Assembly: GCA_028551475.1 (NCBI GenBank)
Contig: CM052355.1
Location: 30,469,580-30,533,579, forward strand
DNA: 64,000 nucleotides
Reading direction: 5' to 3'
Origin: Casuarina equisetifolia
Lineage: Eukaryota; Streptophyta; Magnoliopsida; Fagales; Casuarinaceae
The notes below the pieces were generated by a model. It saw nothing but the letters and a program-made list of their open reading frames with translations, was not told where the DNA came from and ran no database searches. The first letter of the stretch is position 1; each line of letters opens with the position of its first letter. Position numbers and translations under genes: made by a program. This document shows, piece after piece, positions 23,701-35,015 of this stretch.

Positions 23701-24690
23701 CTATACATAATGGAGCTATGAAATAAAATCATGAGTACCTATTCAGTAATGAAATATTGCACTTGAACCTAATTTTTGAGATTATGTTAAAAAGGACTTA
23801 ACTTCCTTAAAGTTAGTCATTAATTATGACTTTTAAGAATAATTAGTTTCAAGAAAAGATATTGAATTATTTTTAATGTAGTATCATAGTTTAAGTTAAC
23901 ATGTATCTCATCAAAGACAAGGTCTTCATAAATATGCTTTATTATTTATTACTCATATAAATTAAGTCATCATAATTTCTAGTATTCAAAACAACAACAA
24001 AAAAATATGTTAAAAATGTTGGCTATCCATCATTGCTAAAATTTCAATATGGTAACTTCTAGTCATCTCCCTTTTTTATGAACGTTTTGAAGGAGAAAAC
24101 TAACATGCTCACAATTGGCCCCAAGAGATTGTTTGTGACGCTAGTTTTGCTTAGAATGCCTAAAATCTAAATCAAAAATTAATTCAAAAGTGAAAAGATC
24201 TTTTTAATTTAAACTTTACCTTAGAAATCTTATCTCTTAATATAAAAACTTCATTTTATAGGCATAAACCTCAAAGTTTAATTCAAAAATTAGCTCAAAA
24301 GTTAAAGGGTCATTTTTTAAAATTTAAACTTCACTTCACGGATCTTATCTTTCTCTTTCAAAAACTCTTTTTCCTCTTAATCTTCTAAACTTCAGCATTT
24401 GTATCTCGATAATCTCTAATCTTTGTGATCCTGTGTTGCAGATATATGGGTCAGTGACCGTGAGTAATCTTCTTTCACTCGCAGTCCTTTTGGGTCTGGT
24501 CTACTTCCGCCAATTGACGTGGGACTTCTCCTCCGAGGTGCTAGTTGTTGTAGTTGTTTGCATTTTGATTGGTCTCATTGCCAGTTTCCGCATCGTCTAT
24601 CCTCTGTGGATTGCATTGGTGGCGTATGCACTTTATCCACTTTCCTTGTCGCTAGTCTACATTCTCAACTACGTTCTTGGATGGTCGTAG
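17727..24690 (+). CDS. NCL: EF-hand cation/Ca2+ exchanger NCL (gene A)
   Basis: Seven exons: 17727-18108, 20655-20840, 21872-22053, 22169-22314, 22453-22729, 23130-23432 and 24442-24690. All junctions are GT-AG and keep frame, giving 574 aa, close to Arabidopsis NCL. The protein has a signal peptide (MERKLACCFLAFFLLALAV), then CaCA exchanger membrane segments with the first alpha-repeat around GGLFLPILCTLPDAAIILAS (111-130). A cytosolic loop holds two EF-hands (305-316, D-x-N-x-D-G...E; 345-356, D-A-A-G-N-G...E). The second alpha-repeat is around VSFVILPFVSSSE (458-470), followed by C-terminal helices ending VLGWS. NCL-type proteins are known as Na+/Ca2+ or Ca2+/H+ antiporters of the vacuole membrane acting in Ca2+ homeostasis and salt response. 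The ATG was chosen because NCL-B uses the same one and the frame just upstream holds no other ATG. Confidence 0.95.
20041..20075. repeat. Perfect 15-bp inverted repeat in NCL-A intron 1
   Basis: The arms 20041-20055 and 20061-20075 are exact reverse complements around a 5-nt loop. The matching part of the NCL-B intron (about 29850-29925) has the words but not this perfect hairpin. Confidence 0.8.
20500..20620 (+). mobile_element. SINE-like copy (copy d) in NCL-A intron 1
   Basis: Degenerate member of the family, recognised by the cttaggttatgtgcccaacaccccata and aaccccaaaacccc words. It also exists at the matching place in NCL-B (30385-30480), so it predates the NCL-A/B duplication. Confidence 0.4.
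23523..23658. repeat. 68-bp tandem duplication in NCL-A intron 6
   Basis: Two nearly identical units, 23523-23590 and 23591-23658, both starting actttcttgaagacgatacc. NCL-B has only a weakly similar single version near 32400-32470, so this is a recent change in NCL-A. Confidence 0.9.
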
Positions 24691-26390
24691 ACACTTTCCG
24701 GTTTACATGGAAGCAAATGGAAGCATACACGCCGGCTTCCATGAGAGTATTCCTGAAAAATTCTAGAGTTAAGGGTATTATCCTTTTAAATATTCAATCG
24801 TGAAGCTTTCTAAGTTCTGCACAATAAGTAGGTCCACTTAATGGGAAGTAAAGTGGCCGGGGAAGGTACATGTTGCAACTTCTTTCTGAAGTTGAGTGTG
24901 TTTCTTTTCACATTTCATGAAGTCCAATAATACCCCGCTGGATATTCTACAATCCTTCTCTTAAGAAAGCTTCCATAAACTTTCTGTTCTTGTTTGAGAC
25001 AATAGCAGTTCATTAAAAAGCCTATTTTTTCTTTAAAATGAGTTTGTGAAGAATTTGTCACAAATGGCGGCCATTTGAGATAGGATCGGGGAGAAAAAAA
25101 CTCAGGCTTTCACCAACTAATAGCAAGATTGAGGCCCTAAAACCAAAAAATCGAAGAAGATTTCTTGTTTGTGCTACCCTAGAAACCAGACCAAGAGACT
25201 GGAATGCAAACAAAATAAAATTGGTTTCGAACTCTTGATTAGTTTCTGTACAATCGATCAAGTATTTAAAGGCCTAACCTAATGAATTCAATTTTAACCG
25301 TATCTGCACGAATAAGGGAAACAAGGCATTGATAAGGAGGAAACAATACTTGGTATTGTATTTAGTATCAAAATCTTTATATTCCAATTAACAGTTAGCT
25401 CAAGAATTGTAAAGAAATTTTTTTTTTTTTTAAGTTTCACTACAATAGATTGCTTACCCAATGTAGGACTTTCTTCTTGGACACAAACTCTCAAAAACCA
25501 AGCAACTTTAGGCTAATGTTGAAATTTCGTCCTTTAACACTTCCTTACACATTAAGTGTACCATACGTTAAAATATTAAATGGGGTAAAATAAATACTCT
25601 TATACACTAAATATATCTAATAGATTAAAAGTTTAAGAAAAATTAAATGAGACAAACTTAAGTTTTAATATTATACTAAAAATAATATAATAATTTAACT
25701 AAAAAATTCATTCAAGAATTAGAGAAATACTTTTTACATTTAAATACTACTTAGATATTATTTCTTTCTCCTATAAGATTTTGGTCCTCAACAATAATTA
25801 TAAGAAACTTCAGTCAAAACGAAAAGGCGATTTTCCTCATTCAATTCCTTGGGCTGTTGTGTCAGTCGATTTAAAGGCAATGCATGTGCTGCATTTAAGG
25901 ATAAGAAAACCAAATTTCCTATGACATTCTGTTTTTAAAATATAAGCCCCGTGAAGTAGAGACGGCCTCCCTCTACTCGCTGTAAAAGCTACCCAATGGG
26001 GCAGAAGTCGTACCCAAAACCTTTATTAAGATTTGGCTGATAACTTAAACTAAAACGCAACTACTCGTCCTTAGGTGGAAAAAAAAATCTTTTAATGATA
26101 TTTTATGAGTTTATTTTTTCTTTCAAATCAACTTGTAAGAAAAAAAATATATTTTTCTTGAAATAAAATTTAAGTAATATGGAACAGCTTATATTATTTT
26201 TAGTACACCATATTGTAACCCATGTGGGCCACAGATTTCATGTATGGTGGGTGCCATTTCCTGAATCTAAATTTTAAATTCAAGAAAAAGGTAAATTTTC
26301 TTTTTAAAACTAACCTGTAAAAATGATGGCGTATTTTATATGAAAGAGAATTTTTAATCAAGATTTAGATAATGTAGGATAAATACACGT
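24691..26390. other. NCL-A 3' flank and spacer
   Basis: The first 220 bp (24691-24910) are conserved downstream of NCL-B (33294-33500) and include the words acatggaagcaaatgg, so they are probably 3' UTR. The remainder is AT-rich, without a recognisable gene. Confidence 0.6.
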
Positions 26391-27133
26391 TGTTACTAAC
26401 TTCTTTATCTTCTTGCAGCATCTAGAAGCCTTTTCCTTGCTTAATGGGCAGCAAATCAAAATTTTAAGAAGTCCAATACGCTACCTATAAACGCAACCAA
26501 AATTAAAATAAGATATCCTCATAATCTTTCTTGGTTATCTTATACGATAAACCATGTTAGGTCGATTAAAACAAGAAAAGAGGCCGGACACTTAGAAAGT
26601 TTAAGAGGACAAGCATGTTAGGTTAGTCTTCATGGACTTTGTTCAGAAAATCAAAAGTATTTATTGTGTAGATCTCACGGAAGCTAAACAGGACAGAAAA
26701 TTCTTCTGTTCATCACATGCTAACCTCTAGTAATGATGTTTAAATATGGTTTTCTCCAGCAAGATCAATCCCTTCAGCAAAATTTTCCAACCCATGAGGC
26801 ACTTTTATTTTCCTGAGTTTCGTGGATCATGAACCTGTCGCGTAGGACAAAATTTTGAGAAACATTGGAGATCACGTTGCGGGTTGCAATTATGATATAA
26901 AACAGACTGGTCTTCCCTGAATGGCAACCTTTTCAGTACAACCTAGTACAGAAGACTACAACGTTTTTGTCATTTTTATATTTCCTTATCACTTGACACC
27001 ATCAATATATTCGAATTCTCTTACCTTGGTGATTGAGTAAAATGCTCTTTTAAGTTCCCCATCGTTTGGTCTCTCTCCTGCATCCCTTCTCACCTGAAAC
27101 TACAATACAGGCTTGACATAGCAGAGCTTCGGC
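26390..27133 (+). promoter_or_regulatory. NCL-B upstream region
   Basis: Collinear with the NCL-A upstream region, but retains the 220-bp portion NCL-A has lost (about 26610-26815). The proximal 90 bp before the ATG are nearly the same in both genes, which suggests a conserved leader or core promoter. Confidence 0.6.
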
Positions 27134-30100
27134 ATGGAAAGGAAGCTTGCGTGCTGTTTCCTTGCCTTCTTCCTTCTTGCACTAGCCATCCCCTGTCAGA
27201 GTCGGCCAATTACAGGCCTCTCTGCCGCCGATTATATCTCCGATGGAATCCATAGTCTTGGCCAGCCAAAGCTACTTTCTCTTAACCGCTTATTTTCGTC
27301 GGATGACTGCACAGAGACGTATGGATTTCTGCCATGCACCACGACTACCCTCGGTAATGTCTTTCTCATTCTTGTCTATGGTTTCTTGATGTTCGTGGGT
27401 GCCAAGTTGTTGTGCGATGGAAGTGAGATTTTGCTGGGAATTCTTGGACCTGGGATCATCGGCGGGTTATTCCTGCCTATTTTGTGCACCCTTCCGGACG
27501 CAGCAATCATCCTAGGTAAGCATGATTCACCATTTCATCATCCCTTTTTTCCATATACTCGTCCTCACACACTCACCCAATGTCGAATCTGATACAAAGA
27601 GGTTCAAGAACACCTTGAACTACCACTGGGCCAAGGCATCCTGACAAAGGCAGGTTCTGCTAACGAAGATTAAGCCAAATCATTGAAAATATTTCATTTC
27701 TGTAGTATTTCCGACTAATTTAGGCATACTTTAAGGTGGCTGTTTCCTTTTAGTTTAAGCAATCGGACGAAACTAAACATATTCAAGGCCAAATGACGCC
27801 GTTTTGACCATTTCATCATTGACTCTTCTGTTCTTTTATGACCTTCTCTCTCCTCTGAATATTTGCACTTGTTTCGCTCGATATGTTGATTGAATTCTAA
27901 GCTTAATCCTGAAGATCACATAGAACAAATAAAAGCTTAAGTTTCTGAGTTTTCCAGTCAAATTTCTGACTTCATCAAAGTTTCTTTTCGTCGGTATTTA
28001 TGAAAACCCAACAACTTGACACAGATGGAGTTGCGTCTAATACACCACTGGTTATTACAAAATTTCAACCACGTTTTCTGTCTAGTCTGTATTCTCAAAT
28101 TTAGGTTTTTTCAAGCATTACATTATTACAACTTGACTTGAAAGAGAAACGGGAGATGTTTGAAGCTTGCGTCTAATACACCACTGGTTATTACAAAATT
28201 TCAACCACGTTTTCTGTCGAGTCTTTCGTGCAAGCTTCAAACATCTCCCGTTTCTCTTTCAAGTCAAGTTGTAATAATATAATGCTTGAAAAAACCCTAA
28301 ATCTGAGAATACCATAGCCGCCTCAAAGAAGCATGATCTTAACTGTGACTGAGTATTCTTTGAAGGGTTGAGTTTAGTCCGTCGCATTGGTAAACACTTC
28401 TATATTATAAAACCAAAATAAGGAGGACGGATACAATGGTAATTTTACGTGAAAGGGTAAAAAGGTAAATTGACAGAAGGGTAAAATAGTATATTAATGT
28501 AAGTGTAAACTAGTAATTTAAATATAAAGGCATAGGTGAGAGTAGAATGATAAAATTCCAATTAGTGTTTCTTCTATGTTGCATATAAATTTGAAATTTT
28601 AAAAAATCTTATATATATGGGTAATAAGTCATTACAATGACCCAAGTTATAGAATATTATATTAAAGCTTTTTGGACCCGTAAGTAAATTGCTTATTTAT
28701 GGAAGTTGGAATTGCTTCTCCCTAAATCCCAATTGCATTTTGTTTTTCATATGTATTTACCATGCAATCCATTTATTCTTCAAATCTCCAATGCTAGACA
28801 TGAAACATGACATGGTCCACCTAAATGGTGCAAGTTGAAATCATTGTGTTTCCCTGAAATTAGGATACTCATGATAAATTAGAAATGGATTTATGCAAAT
28901 TCTTTTAAATGTATGAGCTAATATACAGTACTTATTTTTAGAAGTCTTGACCCAATTGAAATCAAGGCAACTTTTATTCAAAACCTCCAAAACCCACTTT
29001 GCCTATCAAATATATATACAGTGCTCTTAACCCCAATACCTTTGGGTTTATTCTTATTCTTTAGCATGTGGTATGTATATACACACACATATAACCAATA
29101 AGCACATGGATAATTATGTTAAGAGCTTGTTATGGGCATTTGACATAATTATCAAGATCTAAAGTCTCTTCTTGTATAAACAAACCAGAACAAAAACTAT
29201 TACCTACTGTGTTTCCCTTGTTTTCTTTTAGTTCAGAACCACTATTAGTAGGAATCGCTAAAACAGTGGACGGAGCAGAATCAAATCCCTGTACATCCAA
29301 TTTTAATATTGTTGCAGCATCGGTTGCGTTATCACATGGGAACAGACCGAGACTTAGGAAAGTGACGTTATGGTATATCATACGTTAGCCTGAGTATCTA
29401 GATGGCATATTCTACTTTGTATGCTGAAAGATGTCATTGACTTTTAGTCTCTCTGGAAATTACGGAAAAAGACAAGAAGACATGGAAACTTTTAGGAATA
29501 TAGGCATTATGTAGGTAGTCATGGGAACCTAGAACCAGATGTTCGCATAAGGAATTTACCCCAATTTTCAACCAACAATGGTGTCTATTTTTACCATGAA
29601 TGGTCATTTGGGATCAACCACAAGTGATTGCAAGTTAAAACTTGTTTTGCAGCTTGGATGAGGCGTGACGTAATTCAATTAGAATTTTGTGGATCTTTTT
29701 TGTCATGTACTAGAAGTCGATGGTAAAATAATTCTTTTATCGGTTAGAATTTCTTCCTATTGGTTTACACGTATGAGGTTTTAAAAATTCTATTGTGTCA
29801 TTTGGTAAATCGTTACAATAACTATAAAGAAAAGGTCATCAAAAATAGAGAAATTCTAAACAAATTCTATGTACATGAAATCCCCATATAGTAAAATAAG
29901 CATAAATTCTTAAACAAATTACATGCATATGAAATATTCAAATAGTTAAAGACTTGTTTTTATAAAAAAAAAAAAAACATAAGAATGATTTATCTCTTAT
30001 CATATAGATGTTCTTTGTTATTATTGTTTATATGTTTTTCTAAAGTAAACTCACAACTATATTCCTATCCGACTTGCACTTAGAACAATAGGCATCTGGA

Positions 30101-33100
30101 TAAAAAGATTCATTTCTTTGGTCTTCATTGTCACTTTTCGAGTATATACTGCAGCATTGTTTCACTTAGAGGTAATGAAGTATTAATTCATTTTGTAAAC
30201 ATAGGATGGCCTAGAACAATTGATTTTTGGCTCGTATGTTCATATATGTGTGCATTTGTGGATGTGTGGGTGTTATCTAATCATGGATTAAGTCAATGAC
30301 TTGTTAATTGATTATTGTATATTAGTTTGTAGCTTTCTTGTCATTGGATTATGTGACTTTAGAGAGTAAATTCCAGTTAATATTATCAATAGACCAGTAG
30401 CTTAATAATTAACAACTGACTGAATTTATGTTCTGAGTTCAACATCCCATAACCCCAAACCCCCTTATAACTAAGCATAAAGCTCATGCTAATGTAACAT
30501 GACCTTCGGCTTTCAACAGCATCTGGACTCTCCGGGACCACGGAAGAAGCTCAAAGTCAGGTAACAGTTGGGATGGGATTGCTTGCTGGATCAACCGTAA
30601 TGCTCCTGACACTTTTGTGGGGCACCTGTCTTGTAGTTGGCAAGTGTGACATTGAGAATTCAGCTGCAATTGATGAGAAAGATACAAAGTCATTTAGCTT
30701 AACTGGTAAGCTTTATACTACTACTAAGGCTTTTGTTTGCGCCAATATCTCTAAACATCTGATACTTGTGATTGTCTGTTTGAAATGAGTTATTCATATA
30801 CTTTTCTCACATTTAAAAGATGATAACATTAGTTAAATTTCTAAACCTTATTATTGAATCATACTAAATATCTAGCAATCTTGATTAAGAAACTTTAAGT
30901 TGCTTTACAAGGGTTCAAGGGGACCTGTTTCTGCTTTGGGATATGCTTAACAACATGAAAACTTGATATTTGCAGGATCTGGGGTGGGCACTGATGTCGG
31001 GACTAAGTATGATGCTAGAATCATGACTTTATCTATTATACCATTCATAATAGTCCAATTACCATATGTTTTCCAAGCAACATCTCTAAGTCGCACAGCA
31101 GTCCTCATTTCCCTCATCGTCTCCACTTCCCTCTTGCTTGCTTACTGCATTTATCAGGTATTTACAACTTGGACTCATTAATGATCTGCATCACCTTCTT
31201 TACTTACTGACTTTACGTTTGCACCCATTTTCTGCAATTATTATAGTATCTTCCTATGAAACATGAATGCAGATCATTAATCCTTGGATCCAGAAGAGAA
31301 GAATTGCATTCGCGAAGCATAGGCATTTAATGTCAGGAATTCTAAGAAATATAAAATTGCATGCCGTGGGAAGACTTTTTAAAGAAGATGGTGAACCAAA
31401 TAAAGAAGTTATTGAGAAGTAAGTTTTGGTAAACTTTCAAGTTATTTTATGTTTGGATGTAGCTCTCCATTCATTCATTGAAATCACTCATTTTCATGAA
31501 CCATTTTAATTGCTACTGCAATGCAATGGCAGGTTGTTTAAGACAGTTGATCTGGATTCAGATGGGGTTCTATCAGAAAAGGAGTTAAGAGCTCTGGTAA
31601 TAGGAATTGAGTTTGAAGAACTAGATACAAACATTGATGAAGCCGTCGCAAGACTGCTGAAAGAATTTGATTCAACTGGTGATGGAGGTGTTAATCAAAA
31701 CGATTTTATTAATGGAATTTCAAAATGGCTGAGAAAGGTCAGGCACTCTGCAAGACTCGAAGATAACCGAAACGCTTCATCAATAAGATTTCTTAATGAA
31801 TTTGATCGGGTATATTACTTCATCTAATGTTCTTCTATTCTTGTTTTTCTTCTTGTCTGTCTGTCCAAACCACCTTAAATTGTTATGTTCTTTTATGTGT
31901 TTATTGGTGCTTGTGTACGGTGTCGGTTCCTCAACATGCAGAGCATACAGACAGAAACAGACCAACTTTTGGGAGAAAAAGATGATGAGGTTGTAGAACA
32001 AGTTGAGAATCCCAAATGGAATGCCACCAAAGCAGTCTTGATGTTGCTTCTGGGAACTACAATTGCTGCTGTGACTGCTGATCCTCTTGTGGACGCTGTT
32101 GAAGATTTCTCAACTGCTAGCGGCATCTCTTCTTTATTCGTCTCATTTGTTATTCTGCCCTTTGTTAGCTCCAGTGAGATAGTTTCAACTCTGATTTTCG
32201 CCAGCAAGAAGAAGAAGAGAATGGCGTCCTTGATGTATTCAGAGGTTTGCTTCTCGTTTGCCTTCCAACTCTGCCTCCAATGGTTGCAGTTGCCTTTAAA
32301 CACATGCATTAAGAGTCCATAATATCGTAGGTGAATAAGCATATGTCACAATGCCAAATGGGGTTGGCTACATCTGTACCTGATTTTGTCTCATGTTTAA
32401 GACAAATTACTAAGAGAAAATTATACCAAAAAAAAAAATTGACAACACAAAATAAGCTTATTTTTGACATGTTTTATTGACTTCAATATGACAAAATCAC
32501 AAGGACTTAGTTTATAAATAATAAAGCTATAAAATGAAACTATGAGAACCTAACTAGTAATGATACATCATATTTGAATCTAGGATTTGATATTATATTA
32601 AGAAGGATCTACTTAGCTTTAAGCTAATCATTAATGACTATGTTTAAAAATAATTAGTTTGAAGAAAATATATTTTATCATTCTTAATATAGTATTATAG
32701 TTTAAGTTCACATGCTTCTTATCGCAAACAAGATTTTCATGATTGTACTCCATTATTCTTTTACTCATAAATAAGTCATCATAATTTTTCATACTCAAAA
32801 TAAAAAGATGTATAAAAAATATTAGTTATCCTATATCACTAAAATTTCAATATGACTCCTCCATTTTGATGAACATTTTAAAGAAAATATGCTAAAGGCA
32901 ACCCTTATTGTTCACATCATTTCCTCCCAATTCCAACACTAGTTCTCATGAACTTTCTCTTTCTAAGACTCCTTTACTCTTATTCTTCTAAACTTCAGCA
33001 TTTGTATCTCGAGAATCTCTAACCTTTGTGATACCGTGTTGCAGATATATGGGTCAGTGACCGTAAGTAACCTTCTTTCACTGGCAGTCTTTCTGGGTCT

Positions 33101-33293
33101 GGTTTACTTCCGCCAATTGACATGGGACTTCTCATCTGAGGTGCTAGTTGTTCTAGTTGTTTGCATTTTCATGGGTCTCATCGGCAGTTTCCGCATCACC
33201 TATCGTCTGTGGATTGCATTGGTGGCCTATGCACTTTATCCCCTTTCCTTGTTGCTGGTCTACCTTCTCATTTATGTTTTTGGATGGTCGTAG
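27134..33293 (+). CDS. NCL: EF-hand cation/Ca2+ exchanger NCL (gene B)
   Basis: Tandem duplicate of NCL-A, same strand, with seven exons of identical lengths: 27134-27515, 30520-30705, 30976-31157, 31273-31418, 31533-31809, 31942-32244 and 33045-33293 (574 aa). The signal peptide, exchanger alpha-repeats and C-terminal membrane helices are all kept. The first EF-hand is canonical (D-L-D-S-D-G-V-L-S-E-K-E). The second reads D-S-T-G-D-G-G-V-N-Q-N-D, with Asp instead of Glu at position 12, Asn at 9 and Gly at 7, unlike NCL-A. Exon 5 ends in CGG (Arg) where NCL-A has CAG. Introns are shorter overall but intron 1 has gained rearranged DNA. No disabling change was seen, so it should be an active exchanger, possibly with altered Ca2+ sensing. 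Confidence 0.95.
27542..27806 (-). mobile_element. 265-bp insertion in NCL-B intron 1 with 13-bp target duplication
   Basis: NCL-A has a single accatttcatcg site just after its exon 1. NCL-B has accatttcatcat twice, at 27529-27541 and 27807-27819, with 265 bp of unrelated DNA between. The insert starts ccctttttt on the plus strand, so a short A-tail may lie on the minus strand, as expected for retroposition. It carries no recognised domain. Its class (SINE, truncated LINE or processed transcript) is unresolved. Confidence 0.6.
28031..28308. repeat. Composite direct and inverted repeat in NCL-B intron 1
   Basis: A 58-bp direct repeat (28031-28088 and 28167-28224, one mismatch) is interleaved with an inverted repeat of about 77 bp (28093-28169 against 28231-28308, about one mismatch and one indel) with a 61-nt loop. 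NCL-A has only a single diverged version near 18355-18475. A replication template switch is the likely origin. The transcribed intron would fold into a long hairpin. Confidence 0.9.
30385..30480 (+). mobile_element. SINE-like copy (copy e) in NCL-B intron 1
   Basis: Counterpart of copy d in NCL-A, with the ttctgagttcaacatccc B-box-like word and an aaccccaaacccccttataac end. Confidence 0.4.
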
Positions 33294-34339
33294 ACACTTT
33301 CCAGCTTACATGGAAGCAAATGGAAGCATCTTTGCCAGCTTCCATGAGAGGATTCATGAAAAGTAGTACATTATTTTGATTATTCAAAACTAAAGCTTTT
33401 CTTGAAAGAAAAGTGCTGCATAATAAGTAGGTCCACTAAATGGCAAGTTAAGTGGCAGGACAAGGTACATCTTGCAGATTCTTTTTGAAGATGAGTGTGC
33501 TTCTTTAGTTCAATGATACATTCCAACACGTTTGTTGTTGTCAAAGGAAAGTGTAATGAGACAGAGCCATTGGGAATTCAAAGTTCATCCTAATAGGAAG
33601 CCACTAAGCTTTTTATCATGCGTATATACCACGCCATATGTTTTGTGGACCTCCTTTTCTACCTACTTCCTTTTATGGTTTTCTTAATTGCAAGTAATTG
33701 GTAAAGATGAATCCATTGCATTCCTCTTTCAGAAAGGAAAGAACCGACCTTTCACTAATATAACCAAGAAAAGGATTTAGAATGTATAAAGAAGAAAAGG
33801 ATAAAAGGTTAAGTAATGATGTCTAACAATTTTTCATAATTTGTTTTTTGGAGAAAACTTGGGGTTCATTTTGCTGAATCCGGTCTAAGTTTCCTTAGTA
33901 ATGGAGGGGAAAAAAATTATACCTTGTAACACTATGACTCTTAAAAATAATATGATATTCCGGGTAATGGAAGTCTAGTTATGCATTGTAATTGGTTGTT
34001 TAATGCATGGAAGTAACTTATAGTTTTGAATAGCTTTTTTAGGTTTAAAAAAATCAAGGCACTTTATACTTAATTTGTCACAAAAAGAAAAGAAAAACTA
34101 AAGGTAAAGTTCATTCAAAGAGAAGGGAAGGTTTCCGTGTACATCACAAAAAAAAAAAGCTATATTAAATATTAAGAAAAAAATTAAAAATAAAAAAAAA
34201 TAGTTTATTACTTTATAAAAGTTGGGAAAATGAAAATATAAATTTAGCACAAATAATATAGCGATAAAAAAAAAGTAAAACATAAAAAAAAAATCATATG
34301 ACAATTGAAATCATATTAAAATGTTAAAATCAAAAACAT

Positions 34340-34440
34340 TAACTAAATAATAAGCAAGTAGTCTAGTAATTATTTACTAGTTATTTAATTTAAATCTTAG
34401 TCCATATTTGATATCATCAAGTTCGTTTTTACCTAATAAA
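34340..34440 (+). mobile_element. SINE-like copy (copy f)
   Basis: Contains agcaagtagtctagtaatta, an A-box-like word, and a tttttacctaataaaaaa end. Confidence 0.4.
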
Positions 34441-34569
34441 AAATTAAAGACAAAAAAAATTATAAAATTAAGAAAAGAATATTAAAATTTAGCACAATAA
34501 GTGAAACAATTAGGACACAACCAAAATATCATATGATAACTGGATAACATAAAAATTTCAAAACCACAA

Positions 34570-34680
34570 AAATTAATTAGTTAATAGGCAAATAGTCTAA
34601 TAATTAATTACAGGTCACCAAATCTAGGTTCTAGTTCATACTTGATATTCTCAACCCCCCTTTTACCTAATAAAAATTTT
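34570..34680 (+). mobile_element. SINE-like copy (copy g)
   Basis: Closely similar to copy f about 230 bp away: ggcaaatagtctaataatta, then cttgatattctcaa and ccttttacctaataaaa. Confidence 0.4.
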
Positions 34681-35015
34681 ATTACAAGAAATTAATTAAT
34701 TACCACATAACATGTGATTAGTAAGACTAATTCAGGCCATAATTTCAACTTTAAAAAGAAATAAGTTTATTTTTGGATGTTGTCGGTTTAACTGAATGGC
34801 AACCGTTAGAGGACAAAACCCAAAGCGACACAGATCTCCAAGCCAGCACTCCTATGTTGTCTCTCTGCTTTCCCACTCTGTAACAGTAACGGTAACATTT
34901 TCATCTTCCCCATAAAGCTCCTCCGCAAGCAAACGGCTACATTTTCTCTCTCTCTGCTGCTATCCCCTTCTCTCCGGCTACTCGAAGAGTTCAGATTTTC
35001 TGTGTCTGTGAAGAA

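Larger units (their letters stand above)
33294..35015. other. NCL-B 3' flank and AT-rich spacer
   Basis: 33294-33500 matches the NCL-A 3' flank. From about 33500 the DNA is unique. Around 34080-34700 it becomes very A-rich and contains two SINE-like copies. The CT-rich segment at 34945-34975 lies just before the X8 gene and is probably its leader. Confidence 0.5.
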
